A DNA stretch of 64,000 nucleotides from Hirsutella rhossiliensis (Eukaryota; Ascomycota; Sordariomycetes; Hypocreales; Ophiocordycipitaceae), in contig NW_025408688.1 of NCBI RefSeq assembly GCF_020360975.1, forward strand, positions 434,001-498,000, given 5' to 3'. This document shows positions 1 to 10,294 of the stretch, in pieces. Made by a program: the position numbers and the translations under genes. How positions within the stretch are numbered: the stretch's first letter is position 1; every line of letters starts with the position of its first letter. The notes under the pieces were generated by a model. It had not been told where the DNA came from, made no database searches, and saw only the letters and a program-made list of their open reading frames with translations.

Positions 1-862
1 GTGATGTAAAGTTATCTATACCATCCTGGAACCTCCTTAGCAATCGGGTACAGGCCAGGCTACCGCGGAGCGAGCTTGACGGCTTCAGGACCGCTTTGCG
101 AGTGTATTCTACAAAGGCACGGGTCAACCAATACAACCACGAGCATATGGTGCATCTCAACGCCCCGGCAATACAAGTGGAGGCAAAGAATCACGGCAAC
201 GGCGCTGGGCAGGCACCAAGCAACAATGCTGGCAATCTATCTAACAAGTTCCCTGTTGCTAAGGGCACCAGGGTGATGCTCACGACTAATCTGTGGCAAT
301 CAGCTGGCCTAGTTAACGGTGCTCAGGGTACTGTATACGATATCGCCTGGAGCGCAGGCGCCGATCCATTGGAAGACCCCCCCCAGCCGTTATTATGGTG
401 GACTTTGATAGCTACGACGGACCGCCGTATCTAACAACTAACGAGGGCAGGAAAATCTCACCCCATCCTGCCAGTCAGGCGGGACTTCCTTGTGGGCAAC
501 GAGACCTGCGCTCGCACGCAGTTTCCCCCTAATCGTGGCGTTTGCTATTACTGTTCACAAATGCCAGAGCCTAACAAAGGATAAAATAGTTACTGATCTC
601 GCTACACGCGACTTCCAGGCCGGTATTAGCTATGTTGCCGTCTCACGGGTTACCTCGCTCCAAGGCTTACTCCTTGAGGCGCCGTTCGATCGTCAGAGCC
701 TCTATAACCACACGCCGACGGAAGGTTATACGCCTGCGTTTCCTACGTACTGCATTCACGGCTAACTATGAGACAGGGATGAAGATGCGCCTCGCTGACC
801 AACAACGGCGTCAGGGTCAACAGCTGAGCGATCCACTGTATCCACCACTCTACCGTGACTAA
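1..862 (+). pseudogene. Helitron helicase, C-terminal part (enters from left edge)
   Basis: This is the last part of a PIF1-like (SF1B) helicase from the Rep-Hel protein of a rolling-circle Helitron. Two frames carry it: about 96-434 holds the segment with VYSTKARVNQYNHEH and GLVNGAQGTVYDI, and about 490-765 holds FAITVHKCQSLTKDKIVTDL and GISYVAVSRVTSL, the helicase C-terminal motifs. The same order and very similar residues occur in the Helitron at 23187-23867, so homology begins at base 1 and the gene continues to the left. A frameshift near 435-490 splits the frames, so this copy is broken. The tail to about 862 in a third frame (GMKMRLADQQ, DPLYPPLY) resembles the usual C-terminus. No terminal Helitron hairpin was identified. 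The family call is secure; the exact end is not. Confidence 0.85.
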
Positions 863-865
863 ACG

Positions 866-1479
866 TCGTCTTCCTACAAGCTACAGGGAAGGGGGGGGGG
901 TACGATATAGGGTTATAGTTAGACTGGGCCTGCCAGGAAGTAGTTCGAACGGCTGGTTAGCCGCTGAAGGCGGAAGGGGGGTTCTAGTGGGTACCCTTAA
1001 GAAAGTCGAGTGCAGGTATACGATATTCACCCTTCGGGCTGGATATTCAGCCGTTAAGCCCCTTGCATTGGCAACTTAACGGGTGTTCGAAGTATTTTAA
1101 TAGTCTGCCCTAGCACCTACGGGCAGAAGCAGGCAGACAGAGTGAAGGATCCCCACAACCACCGTTAACTACAAAGCCAGCTGTTCTACCATATGTGCAA
1201 CCCTGTTAAATTTTTGATACCGGCACCCACTGTGTGAGGGAAGCCCAGCTGTTGCAACCACGATGGCAGCAAAGAAACCGCTCAAAGAATAAGAGGTGGT
1301 TGCATACATACTACCTCGGTACCTGTACCACCATACGCGGGAGCACGGAATCATCCCGCCGGACGTTGCATTGCCCCGCAGCGAGCCAGGCCTCTTGACA
1401 GATTTGTCAGCGACCAGTTACCAACAGGAGCCATTCGTTTGAGCGTCGGCTATCCATGGCTGCGGAATAAATTGCCCTT
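866..1479. other. No gene seen between Helitron fragment and next gene
   Basis: Short open frames occur here on both strands (for example 1169-1354 minus), but none has recognisable domains, a start context or splice signals. A run of G around 890-899 is the only simple feature. I see nothing I can support. Confidence 0.5.
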
Positions 1480-1506
1480 GAAATCTTCCCCTCGGGATCT
1501 TCCCCT
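1480..1506 (-). repeat. Two inverted copies of a GAGGGGAAGATTTC-like motif
   Basis: GAAATCTTCCCCTC at 1480-1493 is the exact reverse complement of the core of the 19-bp tandem repeat at 3524-3616. A second shorter copy, ATCTTCCCCTC, follows at 1496-1506. The two sites lie on either side of the gene at 1560-2677 in opposite orientation. Confidence 0.6.
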
Positions 1507-1559
1507 CAAAAATCGGGAAAGCTCACGTCTAGAATCTCGGCCTCGGAACCACCTTCGCT

Positions 1560-2677
1560 ATGCAGTTCTACCCCGCACAAGATGTCCAATCGTTAACAGC
1601 GAAATTGCGGAGCTTTCTTACGACTGATCCAAAACGGAAAAAGGTACCGAAGGGCCTGGGTAAGGCTTGGGTCGAGTGTTCAACCGGCGCCGCCGACGAA
1701 ACGGCACAAACCTTTGGAAAACACGGTCTCAAACCTTTCTTGGCTTTCTATCTCGCAATCAAAGAGCGCACCAGCAACCACGAGGAGCGGTCCGGAGATA
1801 AACATAAACGAGCCCTTGATGACCTTCCCCTAGCGGTTCGCGAGGCGATCGCCGTTGAGCTCACTAGTGCAGCGCCTCATCTAGAGGTTAATGAGATCAT
1901 ACGAAAAATGGAGAAGGCAAACGCCCAAAAACGACGGCGTAAGTCTCGAGGATTTATGGCACTTATATTCATACGCCACTAACTCTTAACTCCGATTCTT
2001 TAGGGCTAGAACCGACTCACAATGGCGATGAATCCACAGCGACGAGCCCGACGATTACACCCATCTACGAAGGTCCTACGATTTTAAATGACTCGGACAC
2101 ACTTATGCGGGGTCGCGTGCCAAGCCAGCAACCTACGACATACGACGCGACAGGACAAGGACAATGTTTCATGGAAGCCTTCCCTCAGGGCCTCATGCGT
2201 GTCTTTCCTGAGTATATGTGCGGTGCTATTACGAAGACTGGGGAAGGAGAAGGAACGAGAGCCGCGGTCGCGATAATCTTCCCCCACCATCAATTTGGGG
2301 GGATCCATTGTCTCATGACTTTGCGTATAATACCGCGCCGACTTGCAAATATTGCGAAAGAACTGTTCGATGAGATTCTAGAAGAAGAGAACGGCTGCCT
2401 TTATATCATCGGTAGAGGGGGGAAAAGGTGGCTTCCTATGCCCTCTATAAATCTACAAGGAGCATCCATGGAGAGCATTTGCCAGCTCCTGGGCAGCAAA
2501 ATCCATCAAGGCGTCAAGCGATGTCCTCAGCGGGAGAAGGAGATCAGCCAGTCGACCACTCGCACTTTTTCTGCGAGCTTGACAATTAACAACAATCCGA
2601 AAGATGATGGACTGCTCAGCCTTACTCTAGAGCTAAGAGAAGGATTGGAGATAAAGGACTTGTTGTATACGCCATAG
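1560..2677 (+). CDS. Hypothetical protein, two exons, about 350 aa
   Basis: I do not recognise the family. Exon 1 is 1560-1938 and exon 2 is 2004-2677. The intron 1939-2003 (65 nt) begins GTAAGT, has a CTAAC branch-like site and ends TTTAG. Splicing leaves the frame open, which removes the stop that would otherwise end exon 1 at 1982. The product is about 350 aa with no signal peptide or membrane segment. Exon 1 is charged and ends in a basic stretch (QKRRRK, about residue 122) that could be a nuclear signal. Exon 2 has a short globular-looking region with FGGIHCLMTLRIIPR and a Gly-rich GRGGKRWLPMPSINL. It sits among transposon remnants and has inverted GGGGAAGATTTC motifs on both sides, so it may belong to an uncharacterised mobile element. 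The start is the first ATG of the open frame. Confidence 0.5.
1939..2003 (+). other. Intron of the hypothetical gene
   Basis: The donor is GTAAGT, the acceptor TTTAG, and CTAAC lies about 15 nt before the acceptor. Exon frames agree across it (379 nt + 674 nt = 1053 nt, divisible by three). Confidence 0.6.
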
Positions 2678-3523
2678 CGACACCCGGCAATTTAGATACA
2701 CCGGACGGCATCACCCTTTCCATATTCCCCCTTCCCCGATGACGATCAATACCCAACCCTTTGATAGGAGCATTTCTCCAGTTATTCGAGAAACGTCTTT
2801 CCCTGTGCCTTCTCCCGACTTTGCAAGAGTGACGCCCTTACCGTCTTTCCAATATACCATGTCATCATTTCCAACGATGTAACCTGGAGTTGACTTAAAA
2901 CCGCTGAAGTCGGTCAAAGAGAGAGGTTGAGCAGTGTTAGGCTCCGGATTCATGTCCTGGGAAATCCTTTAGAGGCTGGACAATCGAAACGTCTGCCGAC
3001 TTACCACAAGGATCAGTATGCGACGAACGTTATGAGAAAAGTCGGATCACGTATATGCTTTTGAACGTGACTCGAATGATTCCCCTGCTGGCAGGATAGA
3101 CGGATCGGTGTACGCACTCGGAAGAAGTAGTTAAGGGCTTGTTGAACGGAAGTGAAAAACATTTTAGTTTTTTTTAGCCATGCTCATGGGGAGAATGTCG
3201 GGTGGGGAAGGGGGCGTGCAGGTGATTCGCCGGGAGGGCGATTAGGCACTGATGGGTACCAAGTGGCCATCCCGTTATCTCCCGAATGCCCAATATAGGA
3301 ATTCGATCTCTCCGTCCGTGAAAACAGTACATCGCTTCCCTAATGAGTTTTAAACATACGCTCGAGGTTCCTACTTCTCTTATAAGTTCAAGAAAGAAAG
3401 CTTAGAGTGGTCCGTAATGATTCCCCTGGGTCGGGGATGTCAGCTGAGGTGAGGAGAAGATTTCGGATAAAGCGGAAAATTACGAATGAAGGGGGAGATG
3501 ACGAGTAGAGGGGAAAGGTTCTG

Positions 3524-3616
3524 CATGGAGGGGAAGATTTCACATGGAGGGGAAGATTTCACATGGAGGGGAAGATTTCGCATGGAGGGGAAGATTTCGT
3601 GTGGAGGGGAAGATAG
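3524..3616. repeat. 19-bp tandem repeat, five copies
   Basis: The unit is CATGGAGGGGAAGATTTCA. Copies run 3524-3542, 3543-3561, 3562-3580 and 3581-3599, plus a partial, diverged fifth copy to 3616. More diverged relatives of the GGGGAAGATTT core appear upstream from about 3450. The core is repeated in inverse orientation at 1480-1506. Confidence 0.9.
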
Positions 3617-5565
3617 TGGAAACGGCTGAAGCTATTCCACTTTAAGCCCGAAGGGCTTGCTTCACGCATCCGTTGTCGTAATAGCAGAGGCCGCAACGAA
3701 CATGGTCTGGGGACGGGTACCAATCTACTACGCAACATATGCAAGACATGCCCCCCGATTGCATAACTCGATGAACGCCGCGGCGTCTGGCATATTGCTT
3801 TTGGTCTGGATACCACCACGACCAAGAGTGAGCGATCCAGCCCACACAGAAGCGCCGGTCGCCCAGTCACACATAACATACACTTATTGAACTGCCTGTG
3901 TACTGCTTCTCCTCCAAAACTGCGGCAAGGTAGAAATAACAGTCAATAAGGTCTATGTGGTTCACCTGCGGGTCACCGTGACTGGTGGCGGCACTTGTGA
4001 CTTGTCAGAAAAGAACGCAGGCTTGCAGAAGTGTTGGCTTGTGCAGCTGTTTGTATTTACATTTCCTTTTCCATGTAAGGTGCAGATCTGGCAATCGTAT
4101 CTGCACTGGTCCCCGACCCTTTCAATTTCTTTCATCCCTGACGCGCGTGCGGATGATGCTAAGAGCCTGCAGCAACTCCGAGCGACTTCCAAATGGCAAA
4201 GGCATCCCATATTGACAAAAATGCTGTGATAAGTTCATCACTGCTTGTTTAACATTGACGGAGCTGGTTGCTTTGTTCCGCCTCCGCACCGATTGCCGGT
4301 CCTGAGCTATTATAACCATTCGGTGTGGGTGGGTGCAGTAAGGTGGTTCTCTGCGGCAGCCGTGCGTCTTACTTGATTGACATTGTACTAACTTGCACCA
4401 TGCATGTACGCCGCAGGTGACAAGGCCAACAACCTAGCATAGTAATGGGATATTAAGTCCTGCGACGGATTTCAAGTGAATTACTAGCTATTCTTCACGT
4501 TGTAGGCGCAAAGGGAGTGCTAGCAGTTACGAAGCTGGATTTCTAGCATATACCTAAGGCATTGGATGGCACATGTGCAGACATAATCATCATCACCATT
4601 ACGAATCTTCTGTAACCTAAACAAGCGCTGTCAAGCTACTTGCAAAAATACGATGGCATCTCATATTGTCACCCAAGGGTCGATTAGGTGCGGTCACCTC
4701 AACGATGTTGATCAGGAGAAGTGCAGCCATGACCAGCCGTGCCGACTTGGAGTCCAACCCTTCCAAATGATCACCGAAACTTACGAGGTGTATGAAGGAC
4801 AGAAGTCTCCCACGAAGATTTTCACGACCTCACAGATAAACTATATTTACTCCGTTACTGGTACTGTCGAAAGCTCAGTGAGGATAGAAAATTTTGGGGG
4901 CCTGTCAGGTTGGGTGTGGGAGTGGGGATCCCGGTTTTCAAGAGCATCAGCGCCGAAATGGAAATAAGTATGCGCAAAATACGGCAGACAGTCCAGATAA
5001 TTTGTCAAATCAGCGAGTTGTGGTGCGAGCGCGGTTTTTATGTAAGGTCGAGGATGGTGTTCGGTTGATGAGTTGGACAGCGATAAGGGCAGAGGACTAC
5101 CGGTAGTTACTAGAAAAGGCGATGGTGAAGGTTCTTGAGGAGACAGAGTAAGCCGGAGGAATCGCCTAAATAACTAGTTATCTTTTCCATCTCAGTAGTC
5201 TACGCTGTGTTCATTTCCTTCCCTCCCGACAATCCTGCCTTTTCCCCTTGTTCACAACCAACAGCCCCGACGAGGCCGAGATCAGAGAAGGCAAGGTCAG
5301 AGCCAGGTTCTTGGATTTGCGAAATAGTAAGAAGCCCGGCTTGCAGACAGCTGGACAATAAAATTACACCTCCTTACGACCTGCGCTGTTGTCTCATGAA
5401 TCCCAATGAGGAATGGAGCAAAGGCACATTTTGCTTGTGTCTTTGATCTTGTTTGGTCCATCCCCTCCAGAAAGCTCAAGTTGTCATCACGGTTCATCTT
5501 GACGGGCCACGGACCAGACCCGCGTAAGTTGCCCTCTGCGTAGGCCCTGAGCGTCCAAACTCCCT
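3617..5565. other. About 1.9 kb without a supported gene
   Basis: Open frames of 60-106 codons overlap on both strands. A minus-strand frame at 3962-4210 is locally Cys-rich and a plus-strand frame at 4653-4967 starts with ATG, but neither has a domain, signal peptide or convincing splice sites. I treat the stretch as intergenic or as unrecognised old repeat. Confidence 0.45.
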
Positions 5566-5573
5566 AGTCAAAG

Positions 5574-8353
5574 CAGTGTTGCTAATAATATGACAATAAA
5601 GTAGTATACTGCAGTATATACAATACAATACGCGATTTCTCATATTGTACCAATACAATATGCTCGCCGTCATATTGTGACGATACAATATGGCGCCTTC
5701 CATACTGGCAATATATGGCTTGTATTGTTTGTATTGGTTGGTGGTCATTCGCCTTTCCGTTCCCCAATTCGCGCCAATATGATGACGCGTCAAAATACAC
5801 GCGTAAATATAAGCATGTTCTATGTATTGTTTTTCGTCTGGCGGACCTCCAGGACGTAAAATCTTCCTATTGGCGCACGGAAACGCGTAAATGTATGTAT
5901 AAATCCAGACCTACAGGGTAGCGGCTCGCCGTCCAAACACTGTTTTCCTCCTCAACCCCGCTTTCCCACCCCAGGACTTACAAGCAATCTCGATGCCTCA
6001 ACAACGCCTGCCTTTTGTTCAAACATCGCCGCGACGGGATTCGTCAATATCAGACGAATACTCGGAGATTTCCAGCCCACGGTTGCATGATCCAGATGAG
6101 ACCCAAACCACTGAATGCCAATCGTCGCAACCTCGCACGGCCTCCATAAACCCTTCGGCCAAGCCAAGAACATCATGGGTCTTTTCTCATATGCCAGACG
6201 AGGACATAGAGACGAAATACTACAATCAGCGGACCGGAAAAGAAGAATGGCGCTGCAAACACTGTGACAAAACGTATTGCTGTTCCGGTGGAACTGCGGC
6301 CCCAGCCAAGCACCTTACGGATCCTCCTCCTGACGGTCACGGCCTCCCAAAAGGCGCGCCACGAACAGCCAAAGTCACGAATATACGAACTATTCTCGAG
6401 ATAGCTCGTGTTATGGCCAAAGAACATCCCCGAAAACGCCGTCGGCTCAACGATCAATCCGGAGACTCGATCGACCCAGACCAGCTCGAAGCTTTATACG
6501 TAAGGTTTATTACGTCCTGTTCTCTCCCATTTAGGCTTGTGGAATGCCCAGAATTCCGAGCATTCTTAGCCTACCTCAACGCCGATATCGATACTTGGCT
6601 TCCAGATACACACGAGACCATCAAGAAATGGATTATGCGGCAGTACGAAGGTCAGAAGGAGAAGGTCAAGCAGCGCATCCAGTCAGCAAAGTCAAAAATT
6701 CATATCAGCTGCGACCTATGGACTTCCCCCAACTCTTTGGCCATCTTAGGCGTAGTTGCTCATTACGTTGCAGAAGACAGTCAGTTGGAACACCATGTCT
6801 TGGCTTTGAAAGACATCGACAGTGAGCACGACGGATATCACCTGGCAAGGGCAATTTTGGAAGTGGTTGATGACTGGGGTTTGCTTCAACCTTGGATATT
6901 TTGTGATGGACAATGCAGGCAATAACGATACAATGATGAGATCTCTTTCCCTTGGTAAGTACGGCGCACTGTTTTTTCTGACTGGCCCTAACATCTACAG
7001 GCCTTCTACGTCGATATGACATTCGATACGATCCCAAATCTCACCGACTCCGCTGCCAAGGTCACATTATCATCAACCTTGCCGCCAAAGCTTTCCTCTT
7101 CGTTACCGATAATGAGAAGCTCAAAGACGACGAACGTGATGGGCATAATGTGACACTAAAAGAGATCGAGGCGTGGCGGAAAAAGGGTCCCCTTGGCAAG
7201 CTCCACAACTTCGTGGTTTTCGTCCAAAGTAGTGTTCAGCGTCGCCAAAAGTTTCTGGCCATCAGCCATAATCGCAAGCTTGCGCGAGATAATGACACGA
7301 GGTGGAGTTCGTGGTACACCATGCTACGAGCGGCCTTGCATCTTAGAGGCGCAGTCGAGGATATTCAACAAATGGGTGGAAGGAGATTGTGCCGGAGACG
7401 AGCTCTCCCGAGGAGTGGGTCATCCTCGAGAAGATCAAGTCTTTCTTGGAGAAGCTTAAAATGACGACAAAGGCCCTTGAGTCATCGTTTGCAACTCTTG
7501 ACAATGTTCTCTTGGCTATGGACTTCGTATTGGCGCAATTTGAAGCAGGAAAAGAGGCACATATCGACGATCCGATTATGGCACCAATGTATAACTCGGG
7601 CTGGGCGAAGATGGATAAGTACTATTGTCTTACTGACGAATCGCCTGCCTACGTCGCTGCGATTGTGCTTCACCCTTCGCATAAATGGCACTACATACAC
7701 GAAAACTGGAAGAAGGAGTGGGCTGACTCGTCAAAGAAGCTGATGGAGACACTGTGGGATGATTATAAACCTGTGGAGCCGCCTTCTCTATCTGAGGTTC
7801 CGTTGACGACCACGAACGAGTTCTTGAATTGGAGAAACAAGCACCTACAACCAGCACTTATCACAGACGAGTACGAGCGATATTGTAAGTCTGAACGGGT
7901 TTATGGGTTCACAAGCGCCCTCGCATGGTGGCTGGAGGAAACACAGCAAAAGAACTACCCATACCTGAGCAAAATGGCGGTGGATATACTGTCAATTCCC
8001 GCAATGTCTGCTGAGCCCGAAAGACTCTTCTCTGGGGCAAAAATAACCATCACAGACCGTCGAAATCGACTTGGGAGTGATGTAATTCAGGCATTGGAGT
8101 GCTTGAAGTCATGGTTTGGGATACAGGATTTTCAGGGTGACGATATTTCAGCAACGACGGTTGAATAATGAGGGTCACGTGGGATATACGGGATATATTG
8201 TTTTACTGGCAATATATTGGGTCACTGGCAATACAATACAATATGGACCAATGCCATATTGCGCAATACAATACGCACCTCTTGACAGTACAATAATATT
8301 GCGAGGGGTCCATATTGCCAATATACGTATTGTTTATATTATTAGCAACACTG
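5574..8353 (+). mobile_element. Complete hAT transposon (hAT-1), 2780 bp
   Basis: Perfect 18-bp terminal inverted repeats (CAGTGTTGCTAATAATAT) lie at 5574-5591 and 8336-8353. They are flanked by an exact 8-bp target duplication, AGTCAAAG, at 5566-5573 and 8354-8361; 8-bp duplications are the hallmark of hAT elements. Both subterminal regions (about 5595-5740 and 8175-8335) are packed with CAATAC and ATATTG motifs in both orientations, as expected of transposase binding sites. The element carries one transposase gene (5993-8168). Perfect ends and duplication suggest recent insertion, although the coding region has two frameshifts. Confidence 0.97.
5993..8168 (+). pseudogene. hAT transposase (BED finger, hATC domain), two frameshifts
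   Basis: This is the DDE-type cut-and-paste transposase of hAT-1. From the ATG at 5993 the frame gives a low-complexity N-terminus, then a BED zinc finger (WRCKHCDKTYC, followed by PAKHL, about residues 80-105), then the catalytic core. A true intron lies at 6955-7000 (GTAAGT, CTAAC, ACAG); the downstream exon continues with the hAT motif RLRCQGHIIINLAAKA. The C-terminal dimerisation domain (hATC) is clear at about 7970-8110: YPYLSKMAVDILSIPAMSAE and RLFSGAKITITDRRNRL. The frame jumps near 6890 (before LGYFVMDNAGNNDT) and again near 7365 (before SPEEWVILEKIKSFLE). These jumps lack splice sites, so they look like single-base indels, and the copy as read is non-autonomous. Confidence 0.9.
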
Positions 8354-8361
8354 AGTCAAAG

Positions 8362-8735
8362 AGACGTAAGACGCATGCAAACCATGGCGCCTGAACTGGG
8401 TTGCATGCACTGCCAGTGACGTCGATCTACTAAATGGCCTCATAACCGGGGGCCAACTGCATTCACCAGTTGGAGACGTGCCGTCCCGCCCACGCTACTC
8501 TAACTAGGCCGTGTTAACGTGGAGGAAGCCCACCTGCCTCGTACAGGTAAACCATCGTATCATTTGTTAGCCTAATCTCAAGGCGATGATGGTGTAACCT
8601 TACTATGCACAAAGCACCCCATCGCCACCTCACTCTAGGCATGTCTGCCCGTCTTCAAAGCGACTAGACATCGTCCTGTGGCTCTCTTCATCTAAGCGTT
8701 ACTTTCCAAGTACCAACATTCGCCGCTATGACTTA
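8362..8735. other. Intergenic, nothing seen
   Basis: No coding frame, RNA gene or repeat is supported between the hAT target duplication and the TATA box of the next gene. Confidence 0.5.
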
Positions 8736-8740
8736 ACATT

Positions 8741-8748
8741 ATATAAAG
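8741..8748 (+). promoter_or_regulatory. TATA box of the membrane protein gene
   Basis: ATATAAAG lies about 80 nt upstream of the ATG at 8826, in an otherwise mixed-composition stretch. The spacing suits a short 5' leader. Confidence 0.5.
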
Positions 8749-8825
8749 CACGACTTGTTCCGGCAAGCCCGGTGCTCATATTTTCATTACTCTAAGTCCG
8801 AATTCCGTTCTCTCCACGTTCAAAG

Positions 8826-9747
8826 TTGCCCCATTCTGACATGCAGGACGAGATTACCATTAAGGAGGTCACCGAGGCCGGCGTCGTGTTTGCCGTGACC
8901 ACGGTTTTTCTGGCGCCTTACTTGTACTGGATGATCAGAGTCAAGCCACAAAAAGCTTCGCGTAGGCGAACTTGGGCGCTGATTCCTACGGCCTGTCTCT
9001 TCTTGGGTACCGGACTAATATTCGCCGCTCTGTTCGGCAGTGCGAGAAATGCACTCCTACCAGGCGTCCTTGCCTACCCCTTCTTCACAGCCTGGAAAGG
9101 GGTCACCATGTTATGCGTCGACATCATTGAGGTACTTCCCATCCAGGCCGGTCTAATTACCTTCCCCATATACTCATGGTTTACAGCTTATTCAAGTTGT
9201 TGATCCCTTGATTTACGTCTATTTTTCTCACGCCATTGAGCCTGGCCCCTCCATTAAGGCGAGAATCATCATTTGTGGACTAGTACTGGCCTTTCACCTT
9301 CCATTTATTGGGGCGACCGTCTGGCAATTTAGACGATCTGGTGTCGAATACTGGTGTGCTGCTCCAATGGTGTCTCACTTGACTACCGTTATTATGGTTA
9401 TGGCGATATGGAGGAAGACACAGTGTTTCCGTCATTTTGGCCGGCACTCTAACCAGCCTCAGCCAGAGCAGCCGACGTCAAACCAGGGGATGCCGTGGCT
9501 TGGAGCAGTAAGCGGATTGGTGTTCATAGCATCATCTGTGCTCCTAGTGTGTTCTGTGACTGGCCGGGTGAGACAACAGTTTGGAGGTCAGTGTGGACTT
9601 TGTCTGGCGATTTTATTTATGCCAGCAGTACCTCTAGACAGTATGATAAGAGAGCACCAGAGAAAACGGGTAGAAAGAGAGATGGAGATACAACTATCTG
9701 TAGTGATAAAATTCGGCACTGAACGGTCGACAGAGCACCTGGTATAA
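8826..9747 (+). CDS. Multi-pass membrane protein of unknown function, two exons
   Basis: The coding sequence is 8826-9131 joined to 9187-9747. The 55-nt intron (GTACTT...TTTACAG) removes an in-frame stop and joins two open frames in phase 0, giving about 288 aa. Hydrophobic segments are visible at about residues 15-37, 46-67, 75-98, 125-147, 157-173, 203-225 and 233-250, so six or seven membrane helices are likely. Between helices 5 and 6 lies a polar, Pro/Gln-rich loop (QPQPEQPTSNQ), and the C-terminus is charged (REHQRKRVEREMEI), suggesting a cytosolic tail. I recognise no transporter or receptor motif. It sits between two transposons and may be a host gene. ATG 8826 is chosen as the first in frame; ATG 8841 is an alternative. 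Confidence 0.6.
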
Positions 9748-9955
9748 TTTTGAGGGCACTCAATTAGAGCGACGGTGGTTTACATCAATGTCAGCCGTCG
9801 TACGGGGACCTTAAGTATGAGATTGCAAATTGGCATCAAGTCGTACCTCCTATATGCCTCAGTCTGGAAAAGCTGAACCACATGCCGGGATATGAGACTG
9901 ATGAAAACGATGAGGTCATCGAAGCTCGAAAGGCAGCAGCATGCGTACAGTGCCA

Positions 9956-10100
9956 TTGTAACGGGCAAGCCGCTTTAACGGCGGCTGCGCCGCCTAGCTT
10001 CTAGAACCTTCCATTGGCTCGAAGCTATAAAATGCTATTGTGCTCTCATGTAGTAGATTCTCTTTCTTTCTTTCTTTCTTCTCTATCTTGATAGTAAACA
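9956..10100 (+). repeat. Putative 5' LTR of the gypsy element
   Basis: It starts TGTAACGGGC, contains a GC-rich hairpin-like segment, a TATA box (TATAAAA, 10026-10032) and a CTTT microsatellite (about 10061-10080), and could end at ...GTAAACA (10100). TG...CA-type ends fit an LTR. With no second copy in the window the right boundary is a guess. Confidence 0.45.
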
Positions 10101-10160
10101 GCATAGGGACTAGTTAGTTGTATCAACTCACTAGAGGCCTTTCACATACTATCAAGATCA

Positions 10161-10250
10161 CTGAAGACATTGAAGACACTGAAGACACCGAAGACACTGA
10201 AGACACCGAAGACACCGAAGACACTGAAGACACCGAAGACACTGAAGACA
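10161..10250 (+). repeat. 9-bp tandem repeat, ten copies, in the gypsy leader
   Basis: Ten units of the form YYGAAGACA (mostly CTGAAGACA and CCGAAGACA) run without interruption. They keep frame with gag (Thr-Glu-Asp repeats if translated) but lie upstream of the first gag ATG at 10295. Confidence 0.9.
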
Positions 10251-10294
10251 CCAAACTGAGTCCCGTCGAACTATTAGCGTTCAGCGAAGTCGCG

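Noticed and set aside
2711..2953. 80-codon minus-strand frame starting MNPEPNTAQPLS
   Set aside because: Reads like protein locally but is short, has no family and no neighbours to support it.
3962..4210. Cys-rich minus-strand frame resembling a secreted peptide
   Set aside because: No signal peptide in frame and no convincing upstream exon.
4653..4967. 104-codon plus-strand frame
   Set aside because: Starts with ATG but has no domain, no signal peptide and no conserved-looking pattern.
6880..6900. Intron in hAT-1 transposase at the first frame change
   Set aside because: No GT...AG pair gives the correct frame over a plausible length; the change is a one-base shift.
10161..10250. CRISPR-like short repeats
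   Set aside because: Contiguous 9-bp units without spacers in a eukaryotic retroelement; a minisatellite, not an array.
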